Shown: one piece after another, positions 26,254 to 34,663 of the stretch | Numbering within the stretch: position 1 is the first letter of the stretch | Layout: each line of letters begins with the position of its first letter | Origin: Nitrospira sp. | GTDB lineage: Bacteria > Nitrospirota > Nitrospiria > Nitrospirales > Nitrospiraceae | Direction of reading: 5' to 3' | Assembly (NCBI GenBank): GCA_024330945.1 | Contig: JANDJJ010000011.1 | Coordinates: forward strand, 1-38,801 | DNA: 38,801 bases | Notes under the pieces: generated by a model | Seen by the model: the letters and a program-made list of their open reading frames with translations, nothing else | What the model was told of the DNA's origin: nothing | The model's database searches: none | Program-made: the position numbers and the translations under genes

Positions 26254-28119
26254 ATGGCCGGTTCGATTGTATCATCCGATCTCATCACGTTTCTTCGGAA
26301 CAAAGCGACTCAACTTCGCATTGACAGCGTGCGCGCGACCAGCGAGGCCGGAAGCGGCCATCCATCAAGCTGCTGTTCGGCCGCCGACATCGTCGCCGTT
26401 TTGTTTTTTTCCGTGATGCGGTACGATCCTCGCACCCCGAAGGCTTCCAACAGCGATCGATTCGTCCTGTCCAAAGGCCACGCGGCGCCGCTTCTCTACG
26501 CAGCTTGGGCGGAGGCAGGGTTGTTTCCGACCGACGATCTTTTGCAATTACGAACCTTGACCTCGGACCTCGAAGGCCATCCGACCCCCCGTTTGCCGTT
26601 CGTCGATATGGCGACCGGCTCCCTAGGTCAAGGGCTGGCCGTCGGCGTGGGGCTGGCATTGAACGCCAAACGGCTTGAGAAAAACAGCGCTCGGACATAC
26701 GTCTTGATGGGCGATGGAGAATCCGTCGAAGGTTCCGTCTGGGAATCGGTCGAACTAGCGCGACACTTCAAGCTTGATAATCTTTGCGCTATTGTGGATG
26801 TCAATCGCTTGGGACAAAGCGATCCTACCATGTTGCAACATGACATGCAGGCGTATAAAGCCCGCTGGCGCGGATTTGGGTGGAACGCGCTGGTCGTGGA
26901 CGGCCACAACCACAAGGCTTTGCTGGCGGCGTTCGCCGAAGCGGCGAAAGTCAAAGGCAAGCCCACCGTCTTGCTAGCCAAAACACTCAAAGGCAAAGGC
27001 ATCTCCTTTATGGAGAATCACCCGAGTTGGCACGGGAAACCGATTCCCAAGGGTGCCGAATCTCAAAAGGCCATCGACGAATTGACGCGGCTCATCAAGC
27101 CGAGCAAAGCCGTTCCGAAAATCAAACCGCTTCCCCCGCCAACCAGCCGTGCAAAACCAACAAAGTCCATGGCATCCCCCTTCTATAAACTGGGCGATCT
27201 CGTTGCGACACGTGAAGCCTTTGGGACAGCGCTTGTCGCGCTCGGCGAAGCCGATCCTTCCGTCGTCGCCCTTGACGCCGACGTTAAGAATTCCACCTAT
27301 ACCGACAAATTCGCCAAACAGTTTCCCGATCGGTTTTTTGAAAATTTCATCGCCGAGCAAAACATGGTGGGCGCGGCCGCTGGCCTTGCCGCCTGCGGGA
27401 ATGTTCCATTCGTCGCCACCTTTGCCGCGTTCTTCACACGCGCCTATGACTTTATCCGCATGGCCGCCATCAGCGAATCAAACATCAAACTGGTCGGTAC
27501 TCACGTTGGCGTCAGCATCGGTGAAGACGGCCCGTCGCAAATGGGACTCGAAGACATTGCCATGATGGCCGCGCAACCGGGGATGACGGTGCTCTACCCC
27601 TCGGATGCGACAGCAACTCATCGGCTCGTCGAAGCGGCTGCCAGGCACAAGGGCATGACGTACCTTCGCACCGGCAGACCCAAAACACCCGTCCTGTATG
27701 GGCCGGAGGAATCGTTTCACATTGGAGGCAGTAAGGTTCTGCGGCAAAGCTCCGCCGATTCTCTCACCATCGTGGCGGCCGGCGTTACGCTCTTTGAAGC
27801 GTTGAAGGCGTACGACAAGTTACAAGCCGCAGGAATTTCCGTCCGTGTCATCGACCTGTATAGCATTGTTCCCATCGACCGCACCACCTTACTCGACAGT
27901 GCCAGAGCGACGCAGAACCGCATCTTGACCGTGGAAGATCATTACGCCCACGGCGGTCTGGGGGACGCCGTGCTGAACGCGGTCTCGACAGAAGGGATCA
28001 AGGTCCACAAGCTCGCCGTCCGCCAGATTCCCCACAGCGGCAAGCCAGAAGAATTGATCGACCATTACGGCATCGGAGCGCGGACAATCGTTGAAGCGGT
28101 GAACCACATCGTTAAGTAA
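26254..28119 (+). CDS. tkt: Transketolase (compact, about 620 aa)
   Basis: SEAGSGHPSSCCSAADIVAVLFFSVMRYDP, DRFVLSKGHAAPLLYAAWAEAG, MGDGESVEGSVWE, SWHGKPIPKG; RBS AAGGAG. Confidence 0.95.
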   Translation: MAGSIVSSDLITFLRNKATQLRIDSVRATSEAGSGHPSSCCSAADIVAVLFFSVMRYDPRTPKASNSDRFVLSKGHAAPLLYAAWAEAGLFPTDDLLQLRTLTSDLEGHPTPRLPFVDMATGSLGQGLAVGVGLALNAKRLEKNSARTYVLMGDGESVEGSVWESVELARHFKLDNLCAIVDVNRLGQSDPTMLQHDMQAYKARWRGFGWNALVVDGHNHKALLAAFAEAAKVKGKPTVLLAKTLKGKGISFMENHPSWHGKPIPKGAESQKAIDELTRLIKPSKAVPKIKPLPPPTSRAKPTKSMASPFYKLGDLVATREAFGTALVALGEADPSVVALDADVKNSTYTDKFAKQFPDRFFENFIAEQNMVGAAAGLAACGNVPFVATFAAFFTRAYDFIRMAAISESNIKLVGTHVGVSIGEDGPSQMGLEDIAMMAAQPGMTVLYPSDATATHRLVEAAARHKGMTYLRTGRPKTPVLYGPEESFHIGGSKVLRQSSADSLTIVAAGVTLFEALKAYDKLQAAGISVRVIDLYSIVPIDRTTLLDSARATQNRILTVEDHYAHGGLGDAVLNAVSTEGIKVHKLAVRQIPHSGKPEELIDHYGIGARTIVEAVNHIVK

Positions 28120-28318
28120 TACACAATCCCGGTTACCGCGCTCGCCGGACCGATGTTCCTCAGGCACGCAGGCCGTTCAGCTCGTGCGGCAAGCCGTCAT
28201 TCTCACTAGGAATCATGCCATCCGCCATAAGCAGTTCCTCAAGAAGCCCCCCCGTCTACGGCCGTCATCGCCATTGAAAGAGTGCGTCACGTGAGGTATG
28301 GTGCAAACAGGCCTAAAG

Positions 28319-28365
28319 GGTTGACCGATCGACATCAACCGAAGAGCGCAGGATCAAGTCCTGCG
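28319..28365 (+). repeat. Two tandem stem-loops upstream of the HMA-like gene
   Basis: GGTTGA/TCAACC (28319-28324, 28335-28340) and CGCAGGA-tcaag-TCCTGCG (28347-28365). Confidence 0.4.
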
Positions 28366-28420
28366 GGCAAATCGTGCGAGTAAAGACCTTGGCCCTTTCA
28401 ACACGCGAGGAAGTATCATC

Positions 28421-28777
28421 GTGAAGTTTCTCCGAACATTGCTTCTCGCAATAATCATGAGCGTTCTTTCGACCGGTGGGGACCTTTACGCCGAACAACG
28501 GGTGAATGATCGCATCGCCCTGACGCTTTCGGGACCCGATTGCGCGGCGCACCGCGAGCGGATCACCAAAAGACTGTATCAGATCCCAGGAGTCAAACGT
28601 GTTGACCTGGACCTTGTCGAGGGGCACGTGCTGATTGATCGGGTTCGAGATCAGCTCACGGTCGATGATTTTAAAGCTATCGTGAACGAAGTCATTCCCC
28701 CCGGCAGCCGGTGTCTTGCGGAATTCATCGAAGGGTGCATCTCCGTCGGTCCGATGGCATCCGATCCTTCTCCCTGA
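28421..28777 (+). CDS. Exported heavy-metal-associated-domain-like protein
   Basis: Signal peptide MKFLRTLLLAIIMSVLSTGGDLYA; LTLSGPDCAAHRERITKRLYQIPGVKRVDLDLVEGHVLID resembles an HMA fold; GTG start with GAGGAAG RBS. Confidence 0.6.
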   Translation: MKFLRTLLLAIIMSVLSTGGDLYAEQRVNDRIALTLSGPDCAAHRERITKRLYQIPGVKRVDLDLVEGHVLIDRVRDQLTVDDFKAIVNEVIPPGSRCLAEFIEGCISVGPMASDPSP

Positions 28778-28826
28778 CACCGGCAGATCCAGAACGCTTG
28801 GAAGAGTTTCCGCTCAAGCTTTCCGA

Positions 28827-29144
28827 TTACGGATTCGGCGCAACAAACACCAGCACTCTGAGCCGTTTTCCCGTGTGGTTGACCACGCCATGTTCCTCAC
28901 CGGCCGGGGCGATTGTTCCTTGCCCTTCGCCGAGCACTCGTCTGTCCGTCCCGACTTGAAACGTCCCCTCTCCCTCCAAGACAAAATAGATCTTATCCTG
29001 CTCACCGTGCGTATGCCCCTTCTGCTCCTGCCCGGGCTCAAAGCAATAAACGTCGCAAAACAACCGCTTCGTCTCAAAGATGTTGTTCTTTTGCATTTTC
29101 TCGCTGCTGAATTGTTGATAATCGGCCCAATTCACCACCTTCAT
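28827..29144 (-). CDS. Small cupin-domain protein
   Basis: GHTHGEQDKIYFVLEGEG and GQGTIAPAGEEHGVVNHTG cupin motifs. Confidence 0.85.
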   Translation of the reverse strand: MKVVNWADYQQFSSEKMQKNNIFETKRLFCDVYCFEPGQEQKGHTHGEQDKIYFVLEGEGTFQVGTDRRVLGEGQGTIAPAGEEHGVVNHTGKRLRVLVFVAPNP

Positions 29145-29189
29145 AGGCGGACTCCTTTCAAATCCCGCTTTTCTTGATCTTTGGTTGCA

Positions 29190-29618
29190 TCACGGCACAC
29201 GAGACATCACTGTTCGGCAAGCATCTTTCAACTCCTCGATGGTGGTCTCCACACTCGATCTGATGACACGCCAGTTCTCATCGGTCGTGGTCTGCACTTT
29301 ATTCAACTGCTCTTTAAGCATATCCATTTTCTTTTCAAGTTCGTTGATCGATTCCTGAAGATCCGCCCTCGCGGAAGCGGACATATCGCGGACCTTCCCC
29401 TGCAAGACGGCGATCTGCTGCTGAACAGCAGTGAATTCTTCATGGGCCGCCCGCTGAAACGTCTCTTTCTGCTGAATCGTATATTCTTTCACCGCCTCAA
29501 CCGTCTCTCTCGCCTCCTTCGTGATTGTTCCCGTATCAGCCGGCGATGAGATCGTCACCCCCAAACACAACACTCCCGTCAGGAACAACAGAACGACAAA
29601 ACGACCATCTCTCATCAT
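29190..29618 (-). CDS. Exported coiled-coil protein of unknown function
   Basis: Signal peptide followed by long heptad-rich helix (FTAVQQQIAVLQGKVRDMSASARADLQESINELEKKMDMLKEQL). Confidence 0.6.
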   Translation of the reverse strand: MMRDGRFVVLLFLTGVLCLGVTISSPADTGTITKEARETVEAVKEYTIQQKETFQRAAHEEFTAVQQQIAVLQGKVRDMSASARADLQESINELEKKMDMLKEQLNKVQTTTDENWRVIRSSVETTIEELKDACRTVMSRVP

Positions 29619-29773
29619 CTTTCTCCCCTCCCGCTATTTCCCCGTCGATTAGCCCCTGTAAAATACATGAGCCGAAGTATAAATGACCCGCTCAGCAGAA
29701 TCACATCCACACACTGTCGGGAAAAACCGGCGTGTCGTTCATTGAAAGACGCTGGAAATTTTCCACGAATATA

Positions 29774-29802
29774 TTTAGAGAACCGGCCGTTTGTGTTATA
29801 GT
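29774..29802 (+). promoter_or_regulatory. Extended -10 promoter for cytochrome c
   Basis: TTTAGA-N17-TATAGT with TGn extension. Confidence 0.45.
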
Positions 29803-29911
29803 TGCTGACTGTTTGTAGGTAGAATATGTGCGCGAGGCTCGACGAGTCAGAATCAAACCGCATCAACCCACACCCTCATCCCAGATACCTTTACATTTTA
29901 AGGAGGTGCAA

Positions 29912-30373
29912 ATGACCCAGAGAATGGTTCGGTTGTCAGTCATGGTCATGGGAGGCGTTCTCCTTCTTTCTGGAGGCATCGCCTCGGCCGAAGATTTGCC
30001 TCCCTTGCCCCCTGTTCCCCCTGAATATGCGGACAAAAAAATGCCGGCCGGCGGATGGACCGATCCGAAATTTATTGAAGAGGGACGCAAGATCTATTTG
30101 GGCGAATTCAAAACCGACGTCAACTGCGCCAGTTGCCACGGCAAGGACGGCAAGCCGGTGAAAAAGGGCGCCCGTGACCTTCGCGATCCCAAGATCGTGT
30201 GTCGTTATTCGGACGCCTACTGGTTCTGGCGAATCGCCGAAGGTGTTCCCAAAACCAAAATGAAAGGTAACAAGGGTCTGTTGACCGAGGAACAGATTTG
30301 GCAGGTGATGGCGTTTGAAAATCAGTTCTCGCATGACGGGAAACCCGCCGATCGATCCTGTTATAAACCTTGA
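29912..30373 (+). CDS. Periplasmic class I-type c-type cytochrome, monoheme
   Basis: Signal peptide ...GGIASAEDLP; CASCH heme site; TKMKGNKGLLTEEQIWQVMAFENQF; RBS AAGGAGGTG. Confidence 0.88.
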   Translation: MTQRMVRLSVMVMGGVLLLSGGIASAEDLPPLPPVPPEYADKKMPAGGWTDPKFIEEGRKIYLGEFKTDVNCASCHGKDGKPVKKGARDLRDPKIVCRYSDAYWFWRIAEGVPKTKMKGNKGLLTEEQIWQVMAFENQFSHDGKPADRSCYKP

Positions 30374-30407
30374 GTTGAGTATCTGCTCCCTACCGAGTTC
30401 TCCACGA

Positions 30408-30436
30408 GGGGAGAGGCTGAATCCCTCTCCCCTTTT
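30408..30436 (+). terminator. Rho-independent-like terminator after cytochrome c
   Basis: GGGGAGAGG-ctgaatc-CCTCTCCCC followed by TTTT. Confidence 0.75.
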
Positions 30437-30625
30437 CTCCCCCCCTGAGGCAGTCTGCTTAAGCCAAGAGCCCTCCCGCCGAAGCCTGACGGAGACACCG
30501 GCCGACCCGAAATCGGTCCAAAGTTCGTCTGGTTTCCGCCCTCGCTAAACTTCGAGCCGTCACAAGCCGACAAAGGAATATGTCGCTCGAAACCGCCACG
30601 ATTCATGAGAGAAGGAGTCGTTTTC

Positions 30626-31489
30626 GTGTCTCTTGATTCCCCAATCACAACCGCTCCGCTTGAGAGGATCGAGCAGATTCTGTCCTGCAAGGTTGAGAGT
30701 GGTGCGCTTGAGCTGCCGTTACTGCCTCGAGTGGCAAGCGAAGTGATGGCGTTGACGTCGGACCCGGCGGCCGACGCGGCCAAATTATCTGCGCTGATTC
30801 ATAAAGATCAGGCGCTTGCAGCCCACGTGCTGCACATCGCCAATTCTCCGGCCTATATGCCCAGAAGCCCCATCGTTTCCCTTCAGCATGCGGTCGCCAT
30901 GTTGGGCATCAATCTGTTGTCGGAAATCGCCTTTACCGCCTCGTTGAAGGCCGGGGCGTTTCAAGTGCCGGGCTATGAAGAGGATGTCAGAACGCTCTGG
31001 CAACATTCCTTGGCCAGCGGCGCATTCGCAAAAGAAGTCGCTCGAACGCGACGGGTCAACGTGGAAAGTGCCTATCTGTGCGGCCTTCTCCACGAAATCG
31101 GCAAACCGGTCGTGCTGCGGGCGGTCACGACGATCGCGCAGGAGCAAAAAATTCCACTTGACCGGCCGATGCTGAACATCATGATCGAAGGCCACCATGC
31201 GAGGATGGGAAGTCTCATCGGAGAAAAATGGGGCCTTCCTCAACAAGTCATCGAGGCCGCGCAATACTATGCCGACTATGATCATGCGCCTTCCTTCCGC
31301 CAGGAATGCGTCCTCACGTGCATTGCCGATCGATTGGCCACTCATCTGCTTTGCCCCGACGACATGCCCGAAGAAGTCCTTCGAGACCACCCGGCCTTCG
31401 CGGAATTGAACCTTTATCCCGGCGACGTCGCACAATTGGTGAACGGTAAAGACAAGGTGCTTGCCGTCGTGCAATCGATGAACCTATGA
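30626..31489 (+). CDS. HDOD domain protein
   Basis: LELPLLPRVASEVMALTSDPAADAAKLSALIHKDQALAAHVLHIANSP; GTG start with AAGGAG RBS preferred, track start 30605. Confidence 0.85.
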   Translation: MSLDSPITTAPLERIEQILSCKVESGALELPLLPRVASEVMALTSDPAADAAKLSALIHKDQALAAHVLHIANSPAYMPRSPIVSLQHAVAMLGINLLSEIAFTASLKAGAFQVPGYEEDVRTLWQHSLASGAFAKEVARTRRVNVESAYLCGLLHEIGKPVVLRAVTTIAQEQKIPLDRPMLNIMIEGHHARMGSLIGEKWGLPQQVIEAAQYYADYDHAPSFRQECVLTCIADRLATHLLCPDDMPEEVLRDHPAFAELNLYPGDVAQLVNGKDKVLAVVQSMNL

Positions 31490-32904
31490 GCGGCCCTCTT
31501 GCCTTCGACATCATCGTGATCGGAGCCGGACCAGCCGGGCAAAAAGCGGCGATCCAAGGCGCTAAGGCCGGAAAACGCGTAGCGCTCATCGAACGGGAAC
31601 GCGGTATCGGCGGCAGTTGTGTGTACCGCGGAACGATTCCCAGCAAGACCTTGAGGGAAAGCGCGCTGCATTTAGACCGACTCCAGTGCGCCAGCAAGGC
31701 ATTCGACTTCAGCTTGAGACCGGATATGCAAATCTCGGCGCTGCTTAGTCGGCTTGAAGAGGTCGTCCGGGCGCACGATAGGTTCATGAGCCTTCAACTG
31801 CGACGAAACGGCATCCATCTCTTCCATGGGCTGGCTCGGTTCCGCACCACGACTGTCGTTGAAATGGAAACGGTCGATGGAGCCAGTCAACTCTTGACCG
31901 CTCAAACCATTATTCTCGCCACCGGTTCGCGACCTCGCAATCCGGAAGACATCCCCGTCGACCACGAACATGTCCTAGACAGTGACTCGTTGCTTTCGAT
32001 GATCTATTTGCCGCGATCCTTGACGATCATCGGCGGAGGCGTCATCGGCTGTGAATATGCGTCGATTTTTTCACTTTTGGGCACGGAGGTCACGCTCATC
32101 GATCGTGCGCCGATGCCTCTTCAATTCATGGACCAGGATCTCGTGCGCCAATTCATTGCCAGTTTCGAATTGAAAGGCGGACGCTATCTCGGAGGGCAAA
32201 CGGTTCGAGAAGTCCGATGGGACGGGGCCGCTCATGTCGTGACGACGTTGGGGGGTGGACTCACCATTAAGAGCGAAAAACTCCTGGTCGCGTTGGGCCG
32301 GCAAGCCAATCTGGAAGATCTCAATCTCAAAGCAGCGGGTATCACGGTCACCCCGAAAGGAACCGTGTCAGTCAACGAGTATTGCCAAACGGACGTGCCG
32401 AACATCTACGCCGTCGGCGACATGGTCGGCCCGCCCGCCCTGGCGTCGAAAGCTATGGAGCAGGGGCGCAGGGCCGTTCGGCACGCGCTCGGCTTGCCGG
32501 TCGGAGACGCCGCCTCGACCATCCCGGTCGGAATCTACACGATCCCTGAAATGGCCAGCATCGGCCTGGACGAACGAAGCGCCCGCGAGCGGTATCGTGC
32601 GCCTCTCGTCGGACGAGCCAAATTCGAGGAAGTCGCGCGCGCCCAAATTTCCGGCGCCGGTCAGGGCCTTCTCAAAATGGTGGCCGATCCCTCGGGAGAG
32701 CGATTGCTGGGCGTACAAGTCGTGGGAGATTCGGCGACGGAATTGGTTCACATCGGGCAGTTGGCCCTTCAACAAGGCGCCACCATCGAATCGTTCATCG
32801 ACAACGTCTTTAACTTTCCCACGTACGCCGAGGCGTACCGGGTAGCGGCCTTGGATATTCTCGGCCAGGCCTCCAAAATCAAGACGATTCCTGAAGCAGC
32901 CTGA
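31486..32904 (+). CDS. sthA: Soluble pyridine nucleotide transhydrogenase-like flavoprotein (SthA family)
   Basis: VIGAGPAGQKAA; GGSCVYRGTIPSKTLRES lacks the second redox Cys of dihydrolipoamide dehydrogenases; C-term NFPTYAEAYRVAALDIL. Confidence 0.85.
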   Translation: MSGPLAFDIIVIGAGPAGQKAAIQGAKAGKRVALIERERGIGGSCVYRGTIPSKTLRESALHLDRLQCASKAFDFSLRPDMQISALLSRLEEVVRAHDRFMSLQLRRNGIHLFHGLARFRTTTVVEMETVDGASQLLTAQTIILATGSRPRNPEDIPVDHEHVLDSDSLLSMIYLPRSLTIIGGGVIGCEYASIFSLLGTEVTLIDRAPMPLQFMDQDLVRQFIASFELKGGRYLGGQTVREVRWDGAAHVVTTLGGGLTIKSEKLLVALGRQANLEDLNLKAAGITVTPKGTVSVNEYCQTDVPNIYAVGDMVGPPALASKAMEQGRRAVRHALGLPVGDAASTIPVGIYTIPEMASIGLDERSARERYRAPLVGRAKFEEVARAQISGAGQGLLKMVADPSGERLLGVQVVGDSATELVHIGQLALQQGATIESFIDNVFNFPTYAEAYRVAALDILGQASKIKTIPEAA

Positions 32905-32977
32905 CCCGTCGCCGCTCGACCGGCGATGGACAGGGAGGTCCACAACGTCAACCGACGCATCGATTCTCTCGGCCGCT

Positions 32978-33325
32978 ATGGACAACCGCCGACACCCCCG
33001 GTTTCCCGTTCGTTTTCGCAGTTCCTTCAGCTCCATCAACATCGTATCCGGGAATGGGATCCTGCAAGACCTTTCTCTTTACGGCTGCAAAATATCCAGC
33101 GCCGTGCACGTGCAACCTGGTACAGGAATGGAGTTGTCCATCGAAGCGCCGCACGACGGCCTTCCCATTCGGATCAACCAGGCCGTCGTGCGTTGGTCCG
33201 GCGATGGACGGTTCGGTTTGGAGTTTCTTGATATCCGTGAAACGGAATGGACCAGGCTCCAGCGGCTGGTCAAAGAGGTGGAAAAAGAACCGTATCAGCG
33301 TCGGGCCGAGGATGAGAAATCATGA
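32978..33325 (+). CDS. PilZ domain protein
   Basis: MDNRRHPRFPVRFRS...LQDLSLYGCKIS...VRWSGDGRFGLEFLDI. Confidence 0.8.
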   Translation: MDNRRHPRFPVRFRSSFSSINIVSGNGILQDLSLYGCKISSAVHVQPGTGMELSIEAPHDGLPIRINQAVVRWSGDGRFGLEFLDIRETEWTRLQRLVKEVEKEPYQRRAEDEKS

Positions 33326-33409
33326 TAGCAGGATGGCGAAGCCGATCGACTCGTTCACGCATGCTTACGCCGGAACCGGCGACCGCCAAACACGGCGCGA
33401 GGGGTTCTT

Positions 33410-34564
33410 TCATCCCTTGTCCAGTTCAAAGACCTTTGGAAACCTGGTGAGATTCCGGCACCCGTCTCTCGTCACCACCACCATATCTTCGATGCGGACG
33501 GCCCCCAATCCCGGATAGTAGAGACCGGGTTCGACCGTGACAACGTGTCCTTCTTGAAGCAGCGACCCCGTCCTGCTGATGCGGGGGGCCTCGTGAATGT
33601 CGAGCCCGACACCGTGACCGGTTCCATGAAAATATCCCTGCATCCGCCCGTTGACTCTCCCCGTCTTGTAACCAGCCTTCTCAAACCGCTCGCAAATGCC
33701 TTGATGGATCTTCCTCCCGTCCGCTCCGTCCTTGATTTTGGAAACAGCTTCTTCTTGGGCGTCTTTGACGGTCCGATACAACCGTTTGAGATCCGCGCTC
33801 GCCGGTCCCCGGATGACGGTGCGGGACATGTCCGCAAAATATCGACTGACGGCGGATCGGGGAAACACATCGAAAATGATGCTGCGGCCGGCCGGCAACG
33901 GCCCGGCCCCCTCGTGATGGGGATCACAGGCCTGCTCGCCGCCGGCCACGATTGTATGCTGGGCCACGCAATCCCGTTCCATGAGCCTGACGTTGATCAG
34001 TTTCTTGACCCGCTCGGACGTCAGGTACTCTCCGTCCAGCCACAGTCCGCCCTTCTTGACGGTGGACCGACGCAACACCGCCATCGCCGCCGCGACGGCT
34101 TCCTCCGTCGCCCGCTGAGTTTCTTCGATATGGCGAATCTCCTCAGCCGTCTTCACCGCGCGCCGCTCGTAAAACGGATCGCGTTTCGCTGTGAGCCGGT
34201 ATCCCAATTCTTGCAACCTGGCGGCGTGAGTGAATGGAAAATTCGCCGGGACCAAAAGTTTTTTGATTTTGTGCTTTTTCAACAGTGTATGGACGATATC
34301 GACCGCCGTCGGATCCCGAACGCCTTGCCTCTTGGCCAGACGTTCCAACTCGGAATAGGAAAGGACGCGATCCACCGAGGCTTGAGACTTGGCGCGATCC
34401 AACTCCAAATCGCTCATAACAAGCAGGCGCTCGCCTTTGATTTCAAGAAAAATAAAGGGGTCCGGCGCCATGAATCGGGTCGCATAATACAAATTGGAAT
34501 CGGACTCGCTGGCGGCGATGAAGAGGACGGCGCTGTCCGTATGCGACCCCGCGAGAGGTTTCAT
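33410..34564 (-). CDS. M24 family metallopeptidase (Xaa-Pro aminopeptidase-like)
   Basis: 384 aa; metal-ligand motifs IIFDVFP, FADMSRTVIRG, GTGHGVGLDIHEAP, VTVEPGLY, VRIEDMVVVT. Confidence 0.9.
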   Translation of the reverse strand: MKPLAGSHTDSAVLFIAASESDSNLYYATRFMAPDPFIFLEIKGERLLVMSDLELDRAKSQASVDRVLSYSELERLAKRQGVRDPTAVDIVHTLLKKHKIKKLLVPANFPFTHAARLQELGYRLTAKRDPFYERRAVKTAEEIRHIEETQRATEEAVAAAMAVLRRSTVKKGGLWLDGEYLTSERVKKLINVRLMERDCVAQHTIVAGGEQACDPHHEGAGPLPAGRSIIFDVFPRSAVSRYFADMSRTVIRGPASADLKRLYRTVKDAQEEAVSKIKDGADGRKIHQGICERFEKAGYKTGRVNGRMQGYFHGTGHGVGLDIHEAPRISRTGSLLQEGHVVTVEPGLYYPGLGAVRIEDMVVVTRDGCRNLTRFPKVFELDKG

Positions 34565-34620
34565 GAACTAAGAACAGGAGAGAAGGTGATGCATCATGAT
34601 CGGGATCGGACGTCACGGGG

Positions 34621-34649
34621 ATGCTAGCATGAGGAACCTCACCGGTCAA
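34621..34649 (-). promoter_or_regulatory. Sigma70-like promoter for the M24 peptidase
   Basis: TTGACC-N17-TAGCAT on minus strand between AsmA stop and M24 start. Confidence 0.55.
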
Positions 34650-34663
34650 GAAAAGCGAGGCGC

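Noticed and set aside
28313-28780. 155-aa minus-strand ORF
   Set aside because: Opposite the HMA-like gene, which has a signal peptide and RBS; the minus frame has neither.
31486-32904. Dihydrolipoamide dehydrogenase call
   Set aside because: Lacks the CxxxxC redox pair and the C-terminal HPTxSE motif; NFPTYAEAYRVAA fits SthA better.
33545-34627. 360-aa plus-strand ORF
   Set aside because: Antisense to the M24 peptidase, which has all metal ligands.
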